Part shown: positions 7,526 through 14,046 of the stretch, in pieces
Layout of the letters: every line of letters starts with the position of its first letter
Position numbering within the stretch: position 1 is the first letter of the stretch
Assembly (NCBI GenBank): GCA_009827205.1
Contig: WUAK01000024.1
Span: forward strand, 1 to 16,470
DNA from: Phycisphaeraceae bacterium
GTDB lineage: Bacteria; Planctomycetota; Phycisphaerae; Phycisphaerales; UBA1924
Reading direction: 5' to 3'
DNA: 16,470 nucleotides
Program-made: the position numbers and the translations under genes
The notes under the pieces: model-generated
Databases searched by the model: none
Told to the model about the DNA's origin: nothing
Seen by the model: the letters and a program-made list of their open reading frames with translations, nothing else

Positions 7526-8401
7526 TCAGACGTCCGCCGACCCATTTCTCGCAGAGGCATCGATGGCATTGCTGAGCAGGGCAGCGACTGTCATCGGCCC
7601 TACGCCTCCAGGCACGGGGGAGAGCCAGCCTGCGACCTGACTGACCTCGTCGAACGCGACATCCCCTACTGTCCGCGTCGCACCAGAATCGTCTCTGACG
7701 CGATTCACGCCCACGTCCACAACGATCGCCCCGGGTTTGACCATGTCGGCTTTGACGAGCTGAGGCACCCCCGCTGCTGCGATCAGGATGTCTGCTCTCC
7801 GGGTGAGCTCAGGCATGTCCGGTGTGTGCACATTGCAGGAGACCACGGTCGCCTCGGCACGCATCAGAAGCACGGCAAGGGGCTTCCCGACCACATTCCC
7901 GGCCCCGACAACCACGGCGATCTTCCCCTTCAGGTCAATATCCGTCGACTCGATCATCCGCATTGCCGCTAGGGCGGTGCAGGGGACCAGACTGGATCGC
8001 CCGTAAACAACGTTCCCGATGTTGGCCGGGTTGACGCCCTCGATGTCTTTCTTTGGATGGATGAGTCGCTGAATCTTGTAGGTATCGACACCCTCGGGGA
8101 GGGGGAGGTGGACCATGATGCCACTGACGTCCTCGTTCTCGTTGAGGAGCAAGACCCGGCCCGCGATGTCGTCGTAGCCCGCCCCGGCGTGGATCTCGTG
8201 GAGGACGAAATCGAGACCAAGCGCCCGGCACTCCTCGCCCTGGCGCTCCGCGTACTGGCGGGCCGCGTTGTCCGCCGAGCCCACGATGACGGCATCGAGT
8301 CTGGGCACCATCCCCTTGAGCCTGAGTTCACTGGCCCGCTGACGGACCATGTCACGGTGCCGACTCGCGAGTTCTCTGCCGTCGAGGAGCTTGGCGGTCA
8401 T
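7526..8401 (-). CDS. folD: FolD-family methylenetetrahydrofolate dehydrogenase/cyclohydrolase with altered active site
   Basis: This 291-residue protein has the FolD fold. FolD oxidises 5,10-methylene-THF to methenyl-THF and hydrolyses that to 10-formyl-THF in cytosolic one-carbon metabolism. Hallmarks seen are LLDGRELA at 5-12, GIMVHLPLPEG at 94-104, IHPKKDIEGVNP at 114-125, PCT at 140-142, the nucleotide-binding GAGNVVGKP at 166-174 and a near-perfect PVPGGVGPMT close to the C-terminus. Numbering aligns without gaps to E. coli FolD up to about residue 122. Tyr50 and Cys58 are kept, but catalytic Lys54 is Gln, Gln98 is His and Asp121 is Glu. PCTP also reads PCTA. Membership of the family is clear, but whether both activities remain is doubtful. 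I chose the ATG at 8401 because it aligns with the E. coli N-terminus. A longer frame open to 8494 would run into the divergent ligA gene. No Shine-Dalgarno precedes the start, but TACGAT lies 6 nt before it. Confidence 0.88.
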   Translation of the reverse strand: MTAKLLDGRELASRHRDMVRQRASELRLKGMVPRLDAVIVGSADNAARQYAERQGEECRALGLDFVLHEIHAGAGYDDIAGRVLLLNENEDVSGIMVHLPLPEGVDTYKIQRLIHPKKDIEGVNPANIGNVVYGRSSLVPCTALAAMRMIESTDIDLKGKIAVVVGAGNVVGKPLAVLLMRAEATVVSCNVHTPDMPELTRRADILIAAAGVPQLVKADMVKPGAIVVDVGVNRVRDDSGATRTVGDVAFDEVSQVAGWLSPVPGGVGPMTVAALLSNAIDASARNGSADV

Positions 8402-8456
8402 GCGACCATCGTACGCCTGGGCGAACCCGCCGCGGGGCAAGTACGATCCTCGCGTG
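8399..8456. promoter_or_regulatory. Divergent folD/ligA start region with a symmetric inverted repeat (candidate back-to-back leaderless promoters)
   Basis: Read outward from the 52-nt gap, both genes show the same 16-nt arrangement: GTACGAT, two C or G, TCGC, then the start codon. For ligA this is GTACGAT-CC-TCGC-GTG (8441-8456, plus strand). For folD it is GTACGAT-GG-TCGC-ATG (8414-8399, minus strand). TACGAT fits the TANNNT pattern of a -10 element, and 6 nt to the start codon is the spacing expected if transcription begins at the start codon. Neither gene has a Shine-Dalgarno sequence. No convincing TTGACA-like -35 is present on either side. The repeat could also be a symmetric operator for a shared regulator. 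Confidence 0.5.
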
Positions 8457-10682
8457 GCAAAGAAACAAACAACTTCAAAATCTACAGCCACCAAGCGGAT
8501 GCGAACGCTGGAGGCACAACTCCATGAGGCGAACCGGGCGTACTACGTCGACGCAGCCCCGATCATGTCCGATGGGGACTTCGACCGCCTGCTGGAAGAA
8601 CTCCAAGAACTCGAAGCCGATCACCCGGATAAGGCGAGCCCCAACAGCCCGACCAAGCGGGTCGGGGGCGAACCGATTGAGGGGTTTACGACTCTTCCCC
8701 ACGACGTCCCGATGCTCTCGATCGACAACTCGTACTCGAGTGAGGACATCTCGTCCTGGATCAAGAGCATCTTCCCGGAACTCGACGAGCAGGCCCACCT
8801 GATCAAGTCGGCTCTGGATCGCGCAAGGGCGGGCGAGCTCCCCAGCGAGGACAAGGGCTCGCTCTTTGGTGACTCGATCCCGACTTCAAAGACCAAGACC
8901 GTTGAATCGATCAATAAGAAGCTGAAAGCGAGACTGCAAGAAGCTTCGGAAGCTGGCTATCCGCTTGATCTCGTATGCGACCCGAAGATCGACGGCGTGG
9001 CGTTGTCAATCCGATACGAGAAAGGCTCGTTCGTGCGTGCCCTGACCCGCGGCGATGGAAGGCAAGGCGACGACGTATCACATGCCGTGCGCACCATTAG
9101 ATCGCTCCCACTTGAGCTCGGTGCTGATGCACCCTACGTGCTTGAGGTCCGAGGCGAGGTCTATATCCCGAATGAAGAGTTTGTGCGCATCAACGAGGAG
9201 CGCGAAGCGGAGGGTGACGAGCCGTTCATGAATCCTCGCAACGCGTGCGCAGGAACACTCAAGAATCTTGATCCAAACATCGCGGCATCGCGGAACCTCG
9301 ACTTCCGCGCGCATGGACGGGGCACCGTCAGTGACAGTACTTTCGCAGGCACACACGTGGAGTTGCTCGAGAAGTACCAGAGCCTCTCGATTCCTATACC
9401 GGACTCGACTTGGCGTTGTGAGACTGTTGATGACGTCCAGAACGCGATCGAGGAGCTTGACCGGGCCCGCCACGGGATGCCCTACGCGACGGACGGGCTT
9501 GTGATTCGAGTCAACGGGTTCGATGATCAACAGCGGCTTGGCACCACATCCAAGAGCCCCCGCTGGGTGATCGCGTACAAGTACCCCGCTGAGCGCAAAA
9601 CGACGAAGTTGATTGATGTTGACTACCAAGTCGGAAAGACGGGCAAGATCACACCGAGAGCGGTCATGGAGCCCGTCCTACTCGCGGGCACAACGGTTCG
9701 CCACGCGTCGCTGCACAACTTCGGCCTTGTGCGCAAGAAAGACATACGGATCGGTGATGTCGTCGAGGTCGAGAAGGCGGGTGAGATCATCCCGTATGTT
9801 GTTGGACCGGTCGTCAAGGAACGGCCGAAGTCGGCGAAGAAGATCAAGCCTCCTACCAAGTGTCCAGTTTGCTCCGGTGTCGTGGAACCAGAGCCCCTCG
9901 ATGCGCGGGACAATCCGGACCTTGAGACTGCACGACGATGCGTGAATCCCGAGTGCCCGGCTCAGCTGCGCGAGAAGCTGATCTGGTTCGCTGGGCGCAG
10001 GCAGATGGACATCGACGGGCTCGGTGAATCGACGGTTGACCTGATCCTCGCAGACCCCGACATCCCGCTTGCCTCGTTCGGCGATATTTACCGCTTGCAC
10101 GAGCACGAGGACCGACTTATCGAGTTGGACCGCATGGGACAGAAGAAGGTCGAGAATCTGCTCAAGGGCATCGAGACATCGAAGGGCCGCGGCCTGCCCC
10201 GAGTGCTTGCCGGCATGGGTATCCGACACATCGGCGACTCGACGGCACGTGCTATCTGCGCAGAATTCAGTGGCATACACCATTTACTCGAGGCAAGTGT
10301 TGAGCAACTAGAGAACGTCGAGGGTCTCGGCTCGCTTACAGCGGGTGTGCTTCACGACTATCTGCATTCGAAGATCGCCCACCACACATTTGAAGATCTC
10401 GAATCGGTCGGCGTGGACCTGACCAGCCCGGCACAGGCCAACGCGACCGACTCACCGGTCTCGGGGAAAACCGTTGTGTTGACAGGCACACTGGAGCAGT
10501 TCACGCGGGATGAGGCGAAGGAGAAACTGATCGATCTGGGTGCAACAGTCTCGGGCTCGGTGTCAAAGAAGACCGACATCGTCATTGCTGGCCCCGGGGC
10601 TGGCTCGAAGCTGGCCAAGGCCGAGAGTCTCGGGATTGAGGTCTGGGACGAGGCAAGGCTCGTGGAATTGCTGAGCGGGTAA
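8454..10682 (+). CDS. ligA: NAD-dependent DNA ligase LigA
   Basis: LigA seals nicks during replication and repair, using NAD+ to form a ligase-AMP intermediate. From the GTG at 8454 the protein has 742 residues. Domain order is as follows. The Ia domain includes ANRAYYVDAAPIMSDGDFD (26-44). The adenylation domain has the active-site lysine in KIDG (Lys178), followed by VRGEVY and PRNACAGTLKNLD. An OB fold is followed by a zinc finger with Cys470, Cys473, Cys496 and Cys501, then helix-hairpin-helix repeats around GLPRVLAGMGIRHIGD. The C-terminal BRCT domain spans about 671-742 and begins GKTVVLTGTLEQFTRDEA. The residues before the lysine read CDP, where many family members have CEL or CEP. About 55 extra residues lie between the SIDN motif and the lysine compared with E. 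coli LigA. I chose the GTG because a start at 8349 would overlap folD. An ATG at 8499 is a possible alternative, and neither has a clear ribosome binding site. Confidence 0.93.
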   Translation: MAKKQTTSKSTATKRMRTLEAQLHEANRAYYVDAAPIMSDGDFDRLLEELQELEADHPDKASPNSPTKRVGGEPIEGFTTLPHDVPMLSIDNSYSSEDISSWIKSIFPELDEQAHLIKSALDRARAGELPSEDKGSLFGDSIPTSKTKTVESINKKLKARLQEASEAGYPLDLVCDPKIDGVALSIRYEKGSFVRALTRGDGRQGDDVSHAVRTIRSLPLELGADAPYVLEVRGEVYIPNEEFVRINEEREAEGDEPFMNPRNACAGTLKNLDPNIAASRNLDFRAHGRGTVSDSTFAGTHVELLEKYQSLSIPIPDSTWRCETVDDVQNAIEELDRARHGMPYATDGLVIRVNGFDDQQRLGTTSKSPRWVIAYKYPAERKTTKLIDVDYQVGKTGKITPRAVMEPVLLAGTTVRHASLHNFGLVRKKDIRIGDVVEVEKAGEIIPYVVGPVVKERPKSAKKIKPPTKCPVCSGVVEPEPLDARDNPDLETARRCVNPECPAQLREKLIWFAGRRQMDIDGLGESTVDLILADPDIPLASFGDIYRLHEHEDRLIELDRMGQKKVENLLKGIETSKGRGLPRVLAGMGIRHIGDSTARAICAEFSGIHHLLEASVEQLENVEGLGSLTAGVLHDYLHSKIAHHTFEDLESVGVDLTSPAQANATDSPVSGKTVVLTGTLEQFTRDEAKEKLIDLGATVSGSVSKKTDIVIAGPGAGSKLAKAESLGIEVWDEARLVELLSG

Positions 10683-10691
10683 GCTGGTCAC

Positions 10692-11264
10692 ATGCACAAC
10701 GTCGAGTTCAAAGCCGAGCTGCGTGATTACGACCTTGCCAGATCGATCTGTAGCGCGATCGGAGCGACCGAGGCCGAGGTGCTCGAACAGACAGACACGT
10801 ATTACAAAGTGCCCTCGGGACGGCTCAAGAAGCGTGAGCAGACAGGTGAGGACACTGAGTTCATTTTCTACGACCGAGCCAACAAAGCTGAGGCAAGACT
10901 GAGTCATTACGTGATCTACGACGAGCCGACAGCGAGACAGCGATTCGCTACTGATACGCTCCCGGTGCTGGTCGTCGTGCGTAAGCAGCGGCTTCTCTTT
11001 CTGACGGGAAACGTACGATTGCACCTCGACCGGGTTGACGGGCTTGGAGACTACCTCGAGATCGAGGCAGTCGTCTCAAGAGCGCACAACGTGCGGGACT
11101 GTCACGAGAAAGTGCACGAGTTGAAATCGAAGCTCCAGCCCGCGCTCGGTGAGATGCTGAGTGTGAGCTACTCGGACATGCTGCTCTCAGAGAACGAGAT
11201 CGATGTAGAGGGGCTTGATCCGGTTTCGAGCCCGAACGATGACGCTGAGAGCCCGTCACAGTAA
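10692..11264 (+). CDS. CYTH-domain protein (class IV adenylate cyclase / triphosphate tunnel family)
   Basis: This 190-residue protein has the features of the CYTH superfamily, whose beta-tunnel enzymes bind triphosphates with divalent metals. Members include CyaB-type adenylate cyclase, thiamine triphosphatase and inorganic triphosphatases. Visible elements are VEFKAEL at the N-terminus (Glu5 and Lys7 of the E-x-K signature; the usual first Glu is Asn3), GRLKKRE (43-49) and EFIFYDR (56-62). VVRKQRLLF (95-103) gives the basic tunnel residues, and HLDRVDGLGDYLEIEAVV (111-128) the acidic metal-binding strand. The last about 25 residues are acidic and probably disordered. The actual reaction (cAMP synthesis or triphosphate hydrolysis) cannot be told from the sequence. 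The ATG lies 9 nt after the ligA stop with only a weak ribosome binding site, suggesting translational coupling to ligA. An aldehyde dehydrogenase gene follows after 25 nt. Confidence 0.8.
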   Translation: MHNVEFKAELRDYDLARSICSAIGATEAEVLEQTDTYYKVPSGRLKKREQTGEDTEFIFYDRANKAEARLSHYVIYDEPTARQRFATDTLPVLVVVRKQRLLFLTGNVRLHLDRVDGLGDYLEIEAVVSRAHNVRDCHEKVHELKSKLQPALGEMLSVSYSDMLLSENEIDVEGLDPVSSPNDDAESPSQ

Positions 11265-11279
11265 ACCCCGCACCGATGC

Positions 11280-11284
11280 AGGGA
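11280..11284 (+). promoter_or_regulatory. Ribosome binding site of the aldehyde dehydrogenase gene
   Basis: AGGGA lies 5 nt before the ATG at 11290. This decides the start. The frame is open further upstream to 11215, but that extension would overlap the end of the CYTH gene and does not resemble aldehyde dehydrogenase N-termini. Confidence 0.65.
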
Positions 11285-11289
11285 ACACC

Positions 11290-12726
11290 ATGACCAAAAT
11301 CAAGGATGTCTACCCGCTCTACCTGGCCGGCAAGCCAGAGATCCCCAACGCGGATCTGGGAGTACACGATGTCTACACGGGCGAGGTGGCCTCGCGAGTT
11401 CCGCTTGCCAGTGCCCAGATGATCGATGAAGCGATCGCTGCGTGTGCTGCTGCTGCCAAAGAGTGTGCAAGCATGCCCGCGTTTGAGCGTAAGGCCGCGC
11501 TTCTTCATTGCGTGGATAGGTTCAAAGCACGCCGGGAAGAACTCGCGCAGGTGCTTTGCGTCGAGGCGGGCAAGCCCATCAGGGACAGCGAGGGTGAGGT
11601 CACGAGGCTGATCGATACGTTCGAGATCGCTGCCGAGGAAGCCACACGGACCAACGGCGAAGTGATCGAGATGCAGATCACCCGGCGCGCAACGGGATAC
11701 CGCGGGATGACCAAGCGGGTACCGGTAGGCGTCTGCTCGTTCATCACGCCTTTCAACTTTCCACTGAACTTGGTTGCGCACAAGGTCGCGCCTGCGATCG
11801 CCTGCGGGTGTCCGTTCGTGCTCAAGCCCTCAGAGAAAACGCCGATCAGCGCATTGATTATAGGGGAGATTCTCGCCGAGACAGATCTTCCGCGAGGTGC
11901 GTTCTCGGTGCTTCCCAGCCTGATCGAGGACGCCGGGGCTCTGGTGAACGACGAGCGGGTTAGGTACCTGAGCTTTACTGGTTCTGACAAGGTTGGCAAA
12001 GAGCTCATCAAGCGAGCGGGGCTGAAGCGGGTCACGCTTGAGCTGGGAGGGAACGCTGCTTGTGTGATTGACGAATCGGGTGATGTGGATCTGGCGATCG
12101 ATCGGATTGTCTTCGGCGGCTATTACCAGTCCGGACAGAGCTGCGTGAGCGTTCAACGCGTACTCGCGCACGAGAGTGTGTATGACCGGCTTCGTGATGG
12201 CCTCATCGGTGCGGTCACCAAACTCAGAAGCGGGAACCCAGCGAATAGGGACACGTTCATCGGGCCCATGATTGACGGGCAATCGGCTGAACGCGTCGAA
12301 TCGTGGATCAACGAAGCGGTTTCAGCCGGTGCACGTTTGCTCGCCGGAGGTAATAGAACAGGCTCGATTCTCGAGGCGACGCTGCTCGAGGAGGTGCAGT
12401 CAGACTTGACGATCCACCGGGAAGAGGTCTTCGGCCCGGCGGTGCTGCTTTCACGATTTGCTGACTTTGATCACGCACTCAGGATGGTGAATGAAAGCCG
12501 GTTTGGGCTGCAAGCAGGTGTATTTACCGATAGCGTGAGGAACATGCACAAGGCTTGGGATGAGTTACGTGTCGGCGGCGTGATCATCAACGACGTGCCC
12601 TCGTTCCGCGTCGATCACATGCCCTACGGGGGTGTCAAGGACTCGGGACTAGGGCGTGAGGGAATCCGCTCGGCAATCGAAGAAATGACCGAGGTGAGGC
12701 TCATGGTCGTGCGTGATACGTTGTGA
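11290..12726 (+). CDS. NAD(P)-dependent aldehyde dehydrogenase (ALDH superfamily)
   Basis: At 478 residues it has the usual length of a soluble ALDH, which oxidises an aldehyde to a carboxylate through a cysteine thiohemiacetal. The conserved elements are in order. FITPFNFPLN (151-160) carries the oxyanion Asn156, and FVLKPSEKTP (176-185) has the cofactor-binding Lys179. FTGSDKVGK (229-237) is the Rossmann GxxxxG turn, and LELGGNA (250-256) holds the general base Glu251. YYQSGQSCVSVQRV (278-291) holds nucleophile Cys285, and EEVFGP and the C-terminal MPYGGVKDSGLGREG follow. The QSGQSC-x-SVQR form resembles the lactaldehyde/phosphonoacetaldehyde-like branch of the superfamily. Substrate assignment from this alone would be a guess. 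It is the third gene of the plus-strand cluster after ligA and the CYTH gene. Its stop lies only 6 nt from the stop of the convergent esterase gene. Confidence 0.92.
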   Translation: MTKIKDVYPLYLAGKPEIPNADLGVHDVYTGEVASRVPLASAQMIDEAIAACAAAAKECASMPAFERKAALLHCVDRFKARREELAQVLCVEAGKPIRDSEGEVTRLIDTFEIAAEEATRTNGEVIEMQITRRATGYRGMTKRVPVGVCSFITPFNFPLNLVAHKVAPAIACGCPFVLKPSEKTPISALIIGEILAETDLPRGAFSVLPSLIEDAGALVNDERVRYLSFTGSDKVGKELIKRAGLKRVTLELGGNAACVIDESGDVDLAIDRIVFGGYYQSGQSCVSVQRVLAHESVYDRLRDGLIGAVTKLRSGNPANRDTFIGPMIDGQSAERVESWINEAVSAGARLLAGGNRTGSILEATLLEEVQSDLTIHREEVFGPAVLLSRFADFDHALRMVNESRFGLQAGVFTDSVRNMHKAWDELRVGGVIINDVPSFRVDHMPYGGVKDSGLGREGIRSAIEEMTEVRLMVVRDTL

Positions 12727-12732
12727 GGTGGG

Positions 12733-14010
12733 TCAGTTCTCTGAGCCGTAGAGGTGAACGAGCGCTGATCTGAAGCGCTCTGCCCATGCGCTCTCGTTAT
12801 GGACCTGGCCCGCACCGAGCACAAACTTGATATCCACACCCGACTCGACAGCTCGCTCTTCCAGCTTCTGTGCGGCGCTGACGTACCGGTCGTTGAGATC
12901 GGCTGCCTCGTCGGCTGTGCCGGCTTCGTTTGTACCCATTCCTAGGAAGATGCGATCTGGCCAGTTGAATCCGCCTGCGGCGAACATGGTCATCATGTAG
13001 CCGTTCCTGCTCAGGACCGAGGGACTCTCCACGATCGCAGACCCAAAGAGATCTGGACGTTTGCTTGCTGCATAAAGCGAGAACACCCCGCCGTAGCTAG
13101 CGCCGCCAACCGCGGTGTTTTCCGCCCCGGTCTTGACGCGGAACGCGCGTTCGACACGTGGCATCACGCTCCGCTCGATCCAGCCGATGAACTCATCGGC
13201 TGAAGGCTCGACGCCGTCATGAAGCTCAGCGGGCAGGTATTCGTCGCCGCGGCTGTATCCCGAGTGTGGGATCCCCACGATGATCAACGGTTCGATGGCT
13301 CCTGACTCGATGAGCTCGGTTGCCGTCTCATCAGCGTGCCACTCTGCCGGTGCGTTTGGCTGCTTCATGAAGACATGCTGACCGTCCATGAGATAGAGAA
13401 CTGGGTACTCCTGATCACTGGTTTCGTAGCCTGAAGGGAGCCAGACGATCGCGTCGCGCACGATGCCGTTTGCTCGGCCTGCTCCTCCTACAAGCTGCAG
13501 CCGCCTCGCGGTACCGGTTACTTCAAGTTCGGTTGTTGTGTCCTCGACTCCTCGCTGCTGGACGGCGCCGGGGAGTTGGTCCGCCCACTTGGGCACCGAG
13601 TATTCGAAGATCGGGCGAGATCCATCTGCGTACTCAGATGGATCGATCGTGGGAAGCGTTCGGTTGGCGATCTGCTCATCATCGTCACCGACTTCAACTG
13701 TTTCCCACGAGCCGCGTGTGAACTTGAATTGCATGCGGCCCGGGTCTTCTGGTTTGTCAACGATCAGCTGCCACTTCCCGTCGGATCGGGGAGACATCTT
13801 GAAGACGGGGTTGCCCGGGTGCCAGTTGCCGTGATTTGTCCCGATGTAGATCGGCTGGCTCTCAGACGCGAGCCTGCCAGGGTCATCTACGACGATGATG
13901 AAGCCCTGATCAAGAGTCTCTGGCTGGATCTGATCTTGCGACCACGTAGTAACAGGATTGAGCAAGACCAGAGTAGTGAGTACGGCAGAGGCGATCCTTG
14001 CGACTGACAT
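12733..14010 (-). CDS. Secreted alpha/beta-hydrolase esterase (esterase D / CE1-like) with N-terminal CBM20-like domain
   Basis: This is a 425-residue exported hydrolase. Residues 1-25 form a signal peptide (hydrophobic IASAVLTTLVLLNPV, cleavage near WSQD). About 35-120 resembles a starch-binding CBM20-type beta sandwich: PIYIGTNHGNWHPGNPVFKM, then GKWQLIVD, then MQFKFTRGSWETVE. From about 165 comes the putative-esterase fold (PF00756 type): IVWLPSGYE, PVLYLMDGQHVF, then the nucleophile elbow GGASYGG with Ser305. A late His (VHNES, His404) and an acidic residue around GTNEAG or LND (359-373) probably complete the triad. Relatives include enterochelin, feruloyl and acetyl esterases, and the substrate here is not determinable. 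GGAGAA 5-10 nt upstream supports the ATG. It follows the GH57-like gene by 36 nt on the same strand with no terminator, so the two are probably co-expressed for polysaccharide use. Unlike that neighbour it has no dockerin. Confidence 0.85.
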   Translation of the reverse strand: MSVARIASAVLTTLVLLNPVTTWSQDQIQPETLDQGFIIVVDDPGRLASESQPIYIGTNHGNWHPGNPVFKMSPRSDGKWQLIVDKPEDPGRMQFKFTRGSWETVEVGDDDEQIANRTLPTIDPSEYADGSRPIFEYSVPKWADQLPGAVQQRGVEDTTTELEVTGTARRLQLVGGAGRANGIVRDAIVWLPSGYETSDQEYPVLYLMDGQHVFMKQPNAPAEWHADETATELIESGAIEPLIIVGIPHSGYSRGDEYLPAELHDGVEPSADEFIGWIERSVMPRVERAFRVKTGAENTAVGGASYGGVFSLYAASKRPDLFGSAIVESPSVLSRNGYMMTMFAAGGFNWPDRIFLGMGTNEAGTADEAADLNDRYVSAAQKLEERAVESGVDIKFVLGAGQVHNESAWAERFRSALVHLYGSEN

Positions 14011-14014
14011 GTTG

Positions 14015-14020
14015 TTCTCC
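14015..14020 (-). promoter_or_regulatory. Ribosome binding site of the esterase gene
   Basis: The minus strand reads GGAGAA with a 4-nt spacer to the ATG at 14010. It sits in the 36-nt gap after the TAA stop of the GH57-like gene. A short AAGA/TCTT inverted repeat lies in the same gap, but it is too weak to act as a terminator. Confidence 0.6.
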
Positions 14021-14046
14021 GTTGGTTTGGGGGAAGATCGTAGGTC

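Noticed and set aside
8349..8453. N-terminal extension of LigA from an ATG at 8349
   Set aside because: It would overlap the first codons of folD on the other strand, and its translation does not resemble a LigA N-terminus. The GTG at 8454 fits better.
8402..8494. N-terminal extension of FolD by 31 residues
   Set aside because: The protein aligns with E. coli FolD from the ATG at 8401. The extension would overlap the start of divergent ligA and has no FolD-like sequence.
8057..8527. A 156-codon plus-strand frame opposite folD
   Set aside because: It is antisense to folD and overlaps the start of ligA. The translation is an Asp/Glu/Val-rich shadow without domain features.
10948..11781. A 277-codon minus-strand frame opposite the CYTH and aldehyde dehydrogenase genes
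   Set aside because: It spans two well-supported plus-strand genes and has no recognisable motif, so it is a shadow frame.
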